Source: Cytophagales bacterium (GTDB lineage: Bacteria; Bacteroidota; Bacteroidia; Cytophagales; Cyclobacteriaceae). Taken from it: 50,764 nt of DNA. The translations under genes were made by a program, and so were the position numbers. Every line of letters begins with the position of its first letter. The first letter of the stretch is position 1. The notes under the pieces were generated by a model, which saw nothing but the letters and a program-made list of their open reading frames with translations, had not been told where the DNA came from and made no database searches. Of this stretch, positions 7,842-14,287 are shown in pieces. The stretch covers positions 1 to 50,764 of the forward strand of contig JAAFHY010000015.1 of NCBI GenBank assembly GCA_013298505.1, given 5' to 3'.

Positions 7842-8735
7842 TCAAATATTTTTTTCTGGTTTGCGTTTGGCAAGCGGATACACCACTACGGCACTTAAAA
7901 TAATCAATGTGCCCACATAAAAATTCCAACCCATTATTTCTTGTTGGCCAAATATAAGGATGGCCAGTAGAATGCCGTAAATCGGTTCTAAATTCAACGC
8001 GAGTTGTATAAAAAAAACCGATAGCTTTTTACTGAGATTGATCATAACCGAGTAAGCATATACCGAGCACGCAATGGCCATAGTGCCAATGTAAATCCAA
8101 TCCATGGATGTAGGAAGTAAATTCAGTTGCTGACCTTGGGCAAGATATGTTTGGTAGAAGGGAAAAAATAAGATCACCGCTAAACAAGCGCCTATCATTT
8201 CGTACAAAGTTATAGCGTAAGCACTAACGCGTGTAGCTATTTTAGAATTGATAACACTAAAAATAGCTGCGGTCAAGCCGGAGATGATGCCTAAAAATAA
8301 TCCGAAAGCGTAATTAAAATCAAACGAAAAAATAAGAATCAATCCGATGAGCACAACAATGCCAAGCCCAATTTCTAACACTTGGATTTTCTTTCGCTTG
8401 GCAATGGGTTCGATAATGGCTGCCCAAAACGAACACGTGGCAAACCCAACCAAGCTTGTAGATGGATTTGAAATACGGCCTGAAATAAAAAAACTCACCC
8501 AGTGGATGGCCACGATCAGGCCCGTTAAGATTAGTTTGATGAAATCAGATTTTGAAACCGTAAAAGAACCTCGCATGGCAACGATTACAATGGCCATGCC
8601 AATTGCTGCCAACAATGTGCGGTAGAAAACCATCTCTACTGCTGGAATGGAAACCAGCTTGCCAAGAATGGCGGTGAAGCCAAATAGAAATACAATGAAA
8701 TGTAGATTTAGGTAATCTTTGGTAGTGGCTATCAC
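7842..8735 (-). CDS. EamA/DMT-family transporter
   Basis: A 297-residue protein with about ten hydrophobic helices arranged as two similar halves of five, the layout of the drug/metabolite transporter superfamily (EamA domains). Typical features include the positively charged ends of helices and the late segment LALNLEPIYGILLAILIFGQ, which matches the second EamA repeat. It probably exports a metabolite or amino acid across the inner membrane; the substrate cannot be inferred. It starts with a GTG that overlaps the stop codon of the upstream permease gene by 4 bp, so it is translationally coupled to the lptG-like gene. Confidence 0.85.
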   Translation of the reverse strand: MIATTKDYLNLHFIVFLFGFTAILGKLVSIPAVEMVFYRTLLAAIGMAIVIVAMRGSFTVSKSDFIKLILTGLIVAIHWVSFFISGRISNPSTSLVGFATCSFWAAIIEPIAKRKKIQVLEIGLGIVVLIGLILIFSFDFNYAFGLFLGIISGLTAAIFSVINSKIATRVSAYAITLYEMIGACLAVILFFPFYQTYLAQGQQLNLLPTSMDWIYIGTMAIACSVYAYSVMINLSKKLSVFFIQLALNLEPIYGILLAILIFGQQEIMGWNFYVGTLIILSAVVVYPLAKRKPEKNI

Positions 8736-9829
8736 CGAGGAACGAATTTATACATGAGCAGCGCAATAAAACCGAAGATAATATTTGGCAGCCATGCAGC
8801 CAACCATGGCGAGAGCGCACCCGTCTGTGCAAACGTGCTGGCGATGGTAAAAAATAATATAAAGACGAAAGCCATCAAAAACCCTAATGCAATTTGAAAC
8901 CCAGTTCCACCTCTGCTTTTTCGGGCGGCTACAATGGCACCCATAAGAACCAACACATAAATATAAAAAGGAGACGAGTACCGAATGTGCCTTTCGGTTT
9001 CGTATGCCTCCACACCTGTAGAGCCACGAAATTTTAGCGTCTCAATTTTTTCTGTCAATTCGGGGATGGTCATGCCGCCATACATTTTATTATCGTTTTC
9101 AAAATCTTTGGGCGTGATGACTAGCGTAGTATCAACCTCACTTCCTTTTTCAACCAAAGGTATTTCGCTTATTTTTTGAACTTGAAAAATACTGTCTACT
9201 TTTTTTCTTTTCCAATTCAACAGTGTCCATTTGTTTTTTACGGTGTCCCATTTAATGTTATCAGCCGAAAATTTTTCTATAAGTCTGTCTTTATCAAACC
9301 GCTCTAATGAAAATTGATAACCTGTATTGGATTGGTTATCGTAGTTTTGAATGAAGAGGTACACGTTGGGGGCTACTTGCATGTGCACATTTCTTTTTTC
9401 AAAGTAATATTTATTTTGAAAATACTGCATTTCAAAAAGCAGCCGATCGTGGTTTGATTTTGGAATGACCCAACCGTTTAAAAGAAAACTCATTAGCGCA
9501 ATAACCGATGCCGCCAAAAAGTACGGATACAAAAAACGCTTAAAGCTTATGCCACTACCGAGTATGGCCACAATTTCAGTGTGTGCAGCCATGCGCGAGG
9601 TAACATAAATTACTGCAATAAAGATGGTGATCGGTGAGAGGAATCCGGCAATCCATGGGATGAAGTCCATGTAGTAACTAAGGATTACCATTTTGCTTAG
9701 TTTGAACTGAACAAACTTGTCCATTTTTTCCGTTAGGTCGATGATGCAAATGATTGCCTCAAGAATCATCACCACAAACAAAAAAGTGCTGATAATTTTT
9801 TTAAAAATGTATTTATCTAAAAGCTTCAT
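8732..9829 (-). CDS. LptF/LptG-type lipopolysaccharide export permease
   Basis: A 365-residue protein with the YjgP/YjgQ layout: starts MKLLDKYIFKKIISTF, then membrane segments in the first 120 residues, a soluble beta-rich middle (about 125-265) that would form the periplasmic beta-jellyroll, and three membrane segments at the C-terminus. LptF and LptG are the transmembrane subunits of the LptB2FG transporter that lifts LPS from the inner membrane towards LptC/LptA. I cannot decide between LptF and LptG. It lies between tgt and the EamA gene on one strand, and I recall tgt next to this permease in other Bacteroidota. Confidence 0.88.
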   Translation of the reverse strand: MKLLDKYIFKKIISTFLFVVMILEAIICIIDLTEKMDKFVQFKLSKMVILSYYMDFIPWIAGFLSPITIFIAVIYVTSRMAAHTEIVAILGSGISFKRFLYPYFLAASVIALMSFLLNGWVIPKSNHDRLLFEMQYFQNKYYFEKRNVHMQVAPNVYLFIQNYDNQSNTGYQFSLERFDKDRLIEKFSADNIKWDTVKNKWTLLNWKRKKVDSIFQVQKISEIPLVEKGSEVDTTLVITPKDFENDNKMYGGMTIPELTEKIETLKFRGSTGVEAYETERHIRYSSPFYIYVLVLMGAIVAARKSRGGTGFQIALGFLMAFVFILFFTIASTFAQTGALSPWLAAWLPNIIFGFIALLMYKFVPR

Positions 9830-9856
9830 TTTTAATTCAACGTCTGCGATGCTTGA

Positions 9857-9897
9857 AGTTCGTAAGTCCGAAAAGACGGAAAGTCCGTAAGTCTACA
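9857..9897. repeat. Degenerate ~8-bp tandem repeat
   Basis: Five consecutive imperfect units of about 8 bp (such as AGTTCGTA, AGTCCGAA, and later AGTCCGTA) fill most of the gap between tgt and the LptF/G gene and run to its edge. It resembles the heptad repeats elsewhere but with a period near eight and one 9-bp unit. Confidence 0.45.
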
Positions 9898-11032
9898 ATC
9901 TCGAAGAAACGATTTTTACTATTTTATTTTTCCATTCTGTAAATATTCCTTCTTCAATTTTTTGTTTGGCCATCCGCACCAGCCAAAGATAGAATGTTAA
10001 GTTGTGGATGGAAGCAATTTGCGCGCCTAAAATTTCTTTTGAGATGATGAGGTGTCTCAAGTAAGCTTTAGAATAGAAAGTGCTAACATGGCCGCCCACT
10101 TCAAGGTCGATGGGGCTAAGGTCATCCTTCCATTTTTCGTTTCGAATGTTTATGATGCCTTGTGTGGTGAAGAGCATTCCATTTCGGGCATTCCGAGTGG
10201 GCATGACGCAGTCAAACATGTCAATACCCAAGGCAATACATTCTAAAATATTTTCGGGCGTACCAACCCCCATTAAATAACGGGGTTTATCGCTAGGCAA
10301 TATTCCACAAACCAGTTCCGTCATTTCATACATCAGCTCGTGTGGCTCGCCCACCGATAGGCCGCCAATAGCATTGCCCTGTTGATTTTGGTTAGCGATA
10401 AACTCTGCCGATTGCAATCTCAAATCTTTGTAGACACTTCCTTGTACAATGGGGAAAAGCGTTTGCTTGTAACCATATTTTGAATGGGTAGCATCTACGC
10501 GATCAATGCAACGCCTTAACCAACGATGTGTTAGTTCCATCGATTTTTTAGCGTAACCATATTCGCATGGATAAGGCGTACATTCGTCAAAAGCCATGAT
10601 GATATCGGCACCAATCGTACGCTCAATATCCATCACGCCTTCGGGTGTAAACGTATGCTTCGATCCATCAATATGTGATTTAAAAACAACGCCCTCTTCT
10701 GTTATTTTTCTATTCGCACCAAGTGAGTATACCTGATAGCCACCGCTATCGGTTAGCAAAGGTCTATCCCATCCATTAAAGCCATGAAGTCCACCCGCTT
10801 TTTCGATTAAGGGCAAGCCAGGCCGCAGATACAAGTGATACGTGTTGCCTAAAATTATTTTCGCGTCAATATCTTCTTTTAACTCTCTTTGATGTACGGC
10901 TTTTACCGAGCCCGCTGTGCCAACGGGCATAAAAATAGGAGTGGGTATTTCACCGTGGTCGGTGGTAATTGTACCGCTTCTTGCTTGCGAATGTTTATCT
11001 TTTGCCGATAGCGTAAATTTCATCGGGCGCAA
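9893..11032 (-). CDS. tgt: Queuine/preQ1 tRNA-guanine transglycosylase
   Basis: A 379-residue enzyme that replaces guanine 34 with the queuosine precursor preQ1 in tRNAs with GUN anticodons. Visible signatures are LLTDSGGYQVYS with the base-binding D95, IVQGS, GGLSVGE, and DMFDCVMPTRNARNG with the nucleophile D274. The zinc-binding CxCxxC segment seen in the E. coli enzyme is absent: the matching stretch reads VGGHVSTFYSKAYLRHL with no cysteine, while the later IHN histidine remains. Start could be the ATG at 11032 or at 11023 (MKFTLSAKD), the latter matching the usual family start. It heads a three-gene operon with the LptF/G and EamA genes. Confidence 0.93.
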   Translation of the reverse strand: MRPMKFTLSAKDKHSQARSGTITTDHGEIPTPIFMPVGTAGSVKAVHQRELKEDIDAKIILGNTYHLYLRPGLPLIEKAGGLHGFNGWDRPLLTDSGGYQVYSLGANRKITEEGVVFKSHIDGSKHTFTPEGVMDIERTIGADIIMAFDECTPYPCEYGYAKKSMELTHRWLRRCIDRVDATHSKYGYKQTLFPIVQGSVYKDLRLQSAEFIANQNQQGNAIGGLSVGEPHELMYEMTELVCGILPSDKPRYLMGVGTPENILECIALGIDMFDCVMPTRNARNGMLFTTQGIINIRNEKWKDDLSPIDLEVGGHVSTFYSKAYLRHLIISKEILGAQIASIHNLTFYLWLVRMAKQKIEEGIFTEWKNKIVKIVSSRL

Positions 11033-11066
11033 AGGTAATCACTACTCATCAATTGATATTACTAGA

Positions 11067-11194
11067 GGGTCATCTCAAAAATCTTAAGGATCGTCCTTGC
11101 GAGGGAGGAACGACCGAAGCAATCCCTTTTTTGGCTTCGCGAATGTAGATTGCTTCACTTCGTTCGCAAAGACGTAATATTTTTGAGATGACCC
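11067..11194. repeat. Inverted-repeat element (MITE-like) in front of the glycosyltransferase gene
   Basis: A perfect 16-bp inverted repeat, GGGTCATCTCAAAAAT at 11067-11082 and its complement at 11179-11194, flanks an inner imperfect pair (CGTCCTTGCGAG near 11092 against CGCAAAGACG ending at 11174, and GAAGCAATCC against GATTGCTTC). The inner part resembles the element at 31110-31238. No ORF is inside. It fits a small non-autonomous repeat found in many copies in such genomes. Confidence 0.65.
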
Positions 11195-12384
11195 CTGAGA
11201 CCAAAGCACAGAAAAATTCTGCCTCGTTCTTCGCAATACATAATTATCTTTGTCCGTTTTTCAACTTTAATCCCAACGGCTTGTCGATTCTTTCAATTTG
11301 TTGCTTTTCCGTTTTAGCCATTCAGCTTGTTTACCTGATTTTATTTTTGATAGCGTTTGAAAAAAAACAGCAAACTCATAGCTCAGTTGCACCTGCTGTA
11401 TCGGTAATTGTGTGTGCCCATGATGAAGAAGCAAATTTGAAAGAGCTAGTGCCTTTGTTGTTGGCTCAAGAATATCCTGTTTATGAAGTAATAATTGTTG
11501 AAGACCGCTGCAATGATGGCACCTACGATTATTTATTACAGACTACCAAAGAGAATGAAAAACTGAAAATGGTGAGGGTAGTAAACAAGCCCGATCATAT
11601 TAACGGAAAGAAATTTGGACTTACACTTGGCATTAAAGCGGCAAAGCACGAGTGGGTGTTGCTAACCGATGCCGACTGCCGGCCACAATCCACCAACTGG
11701 ATCAGTAAAATGACCGCACCAAGTTCTAACCAGAAGAAAATTGTTTTAGGTTTTTCCCCCTACCAAAAGTTGCCTGGTTTTTTAAATGCATTCATCCGCT
11801 TCGAGTCGTTTGTTACGGCCATTCAGTTTATGGGATTTGCATTGATCGGAAAACCCTATATGGGCGTTGGCCGGAATTTGCTTTATCATAAATCATTATT
11901 CTTGAGCAACAAAGGGTTTAACAACCACATAGGCGTAACCGGTGGCGATGATGATTTGTTTGTCAATCAACACGCCACGGGGCTCAATACCGCTGTTTCG
12001 CTTGGCAGCGAAACAGTGACCATTTCTAAGCCCAAGTTAAGTTGGAAAGATTTTTACCATCAAAAACGTAGACACCTTGCTGTGGGAAAATACTATCGGT
12101 TCTCAGATCGGTTGCTTCTCGGGATATTTTCACTTACGTGGATGGCCTCGTGGTTTGTGGTCATCCCTTTTGCGTTTTTTACACCCTTTGTGGTGCTGAT
12201 CGTGAGCCTTTTGGTGCTACGATCGCTCATGGTAACTTTTTTGTTTTACAGAGCTAGCCGCGCCCTGCAAACGCCCTTTGAAATAGGGATTGTGCCCATT
12301 TTAGATTTTGTATACGCCTTTTATTATCTTGTTGCCGGGACTGCGGCTTTTACCGCCAAACGAATACCATGGAAGAGGAATTAG
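11188..12384 (+). CDS. Glycosyltransferase family 2, membrane-anchored
   Basis: A 398-residue protein with one N-terminal membrane helix (about 35-58), a GT-A fold starting at VSVIVCAHDEEANL with the metal-binding TDADCRP, the later acceptor-site GGDDD, a QKRRH motif typical of processive GT2 enzymes, and two or three C-terminal membrane segments. It would transfer sugars from nucleotide donors at the inner membrane to a glycan or lipid. The only ATG, at 11188, lies inside the right arm of the inverted repeat at 11067-11194, so either the repeat supplies the start or a TTG near 11281, just before the membrane helix, is used. Its end overlaps the sigma-factor gene by 16 bp. Confidence 0.85.
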   Translation: MTPETKAQKNSASFFAIHNYLCPFFNFNPNGLSILSICCFSVLAIQLVYLILFLIAFEKKQQTHSSVAPAVSVIVCAHDEEANLKELVPLLLAQEYPVYEVIIVEDRCNDGTYDYLLQTTKENEKLKMVRVVNKPDHINGKKFGLTLGIKAAKHEWVLLTDADCRPQSTNWISKMTAPSSNQKKIVLGFSPYQKLPGFLNAFIRFESFVTAIQFMGFALIGKPYMGVGRNLLYHKSLFLSNKGFNNHIGVTGGDDDLFVNQHATGLNTAVSLGSETVTISKPKLSWKDFYHQKRRHLAVGKYYRFSDRLLLGIFSLTWMASWFVVIPFAFFTPFVVLIVSLLVLRSLMVTFLFYRASRALQTPFEIGIVPILDFVYAFYYLVAGTAAFTAKRIPWKRN

Positions 12385-12986
12385 AAGAGGGACGATTTTC
12401 ATCGAAGGCGCTGGAAGATTTCCGGCTGATCGATATGGCCGTAGGCGGTGATGATAAAGCTTACGCTAAACTATTGCAGCGCTACAAGCGACCCGTGTAC
12501 CACGTTATCTTGAAAATGGTGCGAAATGTAGACGATGCCGAAGATTTGATGATGGAGTCTTTTTCTAAGGCGTTTAGAAGTCTGCATAAATTCAAAAAAG
12601 ACTTTACGTTCAGCACTTGGCTTTTCAGAATAGCCACCAACAACACCATCGATCACATCCGAAAGAAAAAGCTCAACACACTCAGCATCGAAAATACGTA
12701 TACCGATGACGATGGCGCTTCTGTATCTATCGACATTGAAGACAAGGGAAACCTCGACCCACAAGAGGAAGCCATTCGCATGCAGAAAGAAGAAATCATG
12801 CAGGTGTTTGTGAACATGCTCCCGTCCAAATATCAAAAGTTAGTTCGCCTTCGCTATTTTCATGAACTAAGCTACGAAGAGATTGCCGCAGAGATTGAGG
12901 CACCGTTGGGTACAGTAAAAGCGCAATTGCATAGGGCACGCGAATTAATGTACGACTTGGTGAAGAACAAGAAGGAACATATTTAG
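12369..12986 (+). CDS. ECF-type RNA polymerase sigma factor
   Basis: A 205-residue sigma-70 family protein. Region 2 spans about 30-105 (LLQRYKRPVYHVI, DAEDLMMESFSKAF, FSTWLFRIATNNTIDHIRKKK) and region 4 about 145-200 (LPSKYQKLVRLRY, LSYEEIAAEIEAPLGTVKAQLHRAREL, a clear HTH). No region 1.1 or 3 is present, which is the ECF layout. It directs RNA polymerase to a small regulon. It overlaps the preceding glycosyltransferase gene by 16 bp. No anti-sigma gene follows: the next gene is a RidA-like protein, so it is either controlled by level or by a distant partner. Confidence 0.92.
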   Translation: MEEELEEGRFSSKALEDFRLIDMAVGGDDKAYAKLLQRYKRPVYHVILKMVRNVDDAEDLMMESFSKAFRSLHKFKKDFTFSTWLFRIATNNTIDHIRKKKLNTLSIENTYTDDDGASVSIDIEDKGNLDPQEEAIRMQKEEIMQVFVNMLPSKYQKLVRLRYFHELSYEEIAAEIEAPLGTVKAQLHRARELMYDLVKNKKEHI

Positions 12987-13008
12987 ATCAATACCAATTT
13001 CGTGTATA

Positions 13009-13449
13009 ATGAGATCAACCCTTGTACTTTTGTTACTATTCGCAAGTTTTTCAACGATGGCACAAAAGAAAGAATTTATTAACCCTCGACCCGTTGGATA
13101 TAGTGATGCCACCGTGGTGGTGGGAGGCAAAACAATTTATATTTCTGGGCAAGTACCGCTTAACGCAGATGGCAAAATTGTAGGCAAGGGCGATTTGCGT
13201 GCGCAAACCATTCAAGTGTTTGAAAATATCCAGCGCCTATTGGCACAAGCAGGGGCCACCTTTACCGATGTGGTAAAGGTGAACATTTACATAGTGAATT
13301 GCCAGCCAAAAGATGTGGCCGTGGTGCGCGAAGTGCGGAAATCATATCTTTCGGCAAGCCAGCCTCCAGCTAGCACACTGGTGGGTGTTACCTCGCTGGT
13401 CGATCCGGACTTTCTAATAGAAATAGAAGTAGTGGCGGTTGTTCACTAA
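13009..13449 (+). CDS. Secreted RidA/YjgF-family protein
   Basis: A 146-residue protein with a signal peptide (about 1-18, ending TMAQ) followed by a full RidA fold: IYISGQVPL, QTIQVFENIQRLLAQAGATFTDVVKVNIYI and the C-terminal LIEIEVVAV. Classic RidA deaminates reactive enamine/imine intermediates through a conserved arginine in the PARS motif. Here the matching stretch is PPASTLVGV (about 119-127) and the arginine is missing, so this enzyme activity is unlikely. Export to the periplasm is also unusual for RidA. It follows the sigma factor gene by 22 bp and may belong to the same transcript. Confidence 0.85.
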   Translation: MRSTLVLLLLFASFSTMAQKKEFINPRPVGYSDATVVVGGKTIYISGQVPLNADGKIVGKGDLRAQTIQVFENIQRLLAQAGATFTDVVKVNIYIVNCQPKDVAVVREVRKSYLSASQPPASTLVGVTSLVDPDFLIEIEVVAVVH

Positions 13450-13485
13450 GATTTGTGTACTTTAAATTATAACAGTTTTTCTCAT

Positions 13486-13594
13486 TACCCTCACCCATCT
13501 AAAGTTTTCATTTCTTGCTGGCTTGTGTCTCCCTCTCCCTTGGGAGAGGGAATGATGAACTATGCTACCGCAGTCCTTAAATAGGGTGAGGGTA
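13486..13594. repeat. Nested palindromic repeat
   Basis: Outer arms TACCCTCACCC (13486-13496) and GGGTGAGGGTA (13584-13594) are perfect complements. Inside, CCCTCTCCC (13531-13539) and GGGAGAGGG (13542-13550) form a tight 9-bp hairpin with a TT loop. There is no coding potential. Together with the downstream tRNA region it accounts for the space after the RidA-like gene. Confidence 0.65.
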
Positions 13595-13645
13595 GCGCGA
13601 CAATTTGAAATACTCCTTAGATTTTCAAACCCAGCCTAATTGTTC

Positions 13646-13653
13646 TATTTTTG
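13646..13653 (+). promoter_or_regulatory. Putative -7 box (TATTTTTG) upstream of the tRNA-Arg region
   Basis: TATTTTTG matches TAnnTTTG and would start transcription about 10 bp before the broken tRNA-like copy at 13670, with the intact tRNA-Arg 60 bp further on. The -33 element is not clear. Confidence 0.35.
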
Positions 13654-13669
13654 CAATGCTAAATTTTCT

Positions 13670-13712
13670 GGCTTCGTAGTACTCCCGATAGCTATCGGGA
13701 GGATAGTATTTG
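13670..13712 (+). pseudogene. Broken copy of the 5' part of tRNA-Arg, split by a palindrome
   Basis: GGCTTCGTAGTAC at 13670-13682 and GGATAGTATTT at 13702-13712 match the first part of the intact tRNA-Arg at 13734 (GGCTCCGTAGTAC, then GGATAGTATTT) with one difference. In the intact gene the two blocks are three bases apart; here they are separated by most of a 20-bp perfect palindrome. No anticodon arm or 3' half is recognisable after it, so it cannot make a working tRNA. Confidence 0.6.
13682..13701. repeat. 20-bp perfect palindrome
   Basis: CTCCCGATAG is followed directly by its exact reverse complement. It sits in the D-loop position of the broken tRNA-Arg copy. I recall the CCCGATAGCTATCGGG core as a recurrent intergenic word in Bacteroidota genomes, but cannot check that here. 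Confidence 0.7.
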
Positions 13713-13733
13713 GCGAGATAGGTAGTAAAAAAT

Positions 13734-13805
13734 GGCTCCGTAGTACAATGGATAGTATTTCAGATTCCGATTCTGAAGATGCAGGTTCGATTCCTGCCGG
13801 GGTCA
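13734..13805 (+). tRNA. tRNA-Arg, anticodon CCG
   Basis: A complete cloverleaf can be folded by eye. The acceptor stem GGCTCCG pairs with CGGGGTC (two G-T pairs), the anticodon stem TCAGA/TCTGA encloses the loop TTCCGAT with anticodon CCG, and the T arm is GCAGG TTCGATT CCTGC. The discriminator base is A and CCA is not encoded. It reads the arginine codon CGG. Confidence 0.9.
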
Positions 13806-13882
13806 CTAATCACCGCACATCAAAGAACGACCGTGTTCGGTTCAATTTCAAATCACGGAGTAAAGTAGATTTAACGCCTATG

Positions 13883-14248
13883 TTAAACGTGTAATTTTGA
13901 AACGCCCCAAACGGCACCCAATTCAACGAAAGTTGCCAGCAGTGAATACTCGCGCTTCTTGACCAGTTCAGGTTCAAAGGTGGCGTACCTGTCGCGGCTT
14001 GTCTCAATTTCCAATGGCCCGTCAGAAGTTTGCAATGTCTTGCTGCCCTTGCCGTTTTTACGGTTGCCCTCTTTGCGCTTATCAACGTCAAGGTGCGCAT
14101 CAAGCTCGCCTTCTAGGGCAGCTTCCAAAAAACTCTTGAGCATCGGGGCGAACGCCCCATCTTTGCCGTACAACGATTTGCCTGAGCGGAACTGCTCAAG
14201 GGCTTTCTTTCTGATCTCTTCTAAATTGAATTGTTCTTCGTTTTTCAT
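13883..14248 (-). pseudogene. IS256-family transposase, N-terminal fragment
   Basis: The first 100 or so residues match the N-terminus of IS256-family (Transposase_mut) proteins: ALEQFRSGKSLYGKDGAF, MLKSFLEAALEGELDAHL, RKNGKGSKTLQTSDGPLEIETSRDR and FEPELVKKR. After KKRE the similarity ends and about 20 unrelated residues lead to a stop. A full transposase is about 400 residues with a DDE core, so roughly three quarters including all catalytic residues are gone. It is a dead remnant. Confidence 0.8.
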
Positions 14249-14251
14249 ATC

Positions 14252-14287
14252 GTGTCAAAGTTGGTTGTTTTCCTTCTTTGACACAGT
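14252..14287. mobile_element. Surviving end of the IS256-family element
   Basis: CTTTGACAC at 14276-14284, just before the stop codon of the neighbouring propeller gene, reads on the minus strand as GTGTCAAAG, the sort of terminal sequence found at IS256-family ends. A complementary GTGTCAAAG lies at 14252-14260, between it and the transposase start. The opposite end of the element is not recognisable. Confidence 0.5.

Noticed and set aside
13810-14103. Alternative frame beside the transposase fragment
   Set aside because: Its content is basic and low in complexity without IS256 motifs; the frame at 13883-14248 carries the family match.
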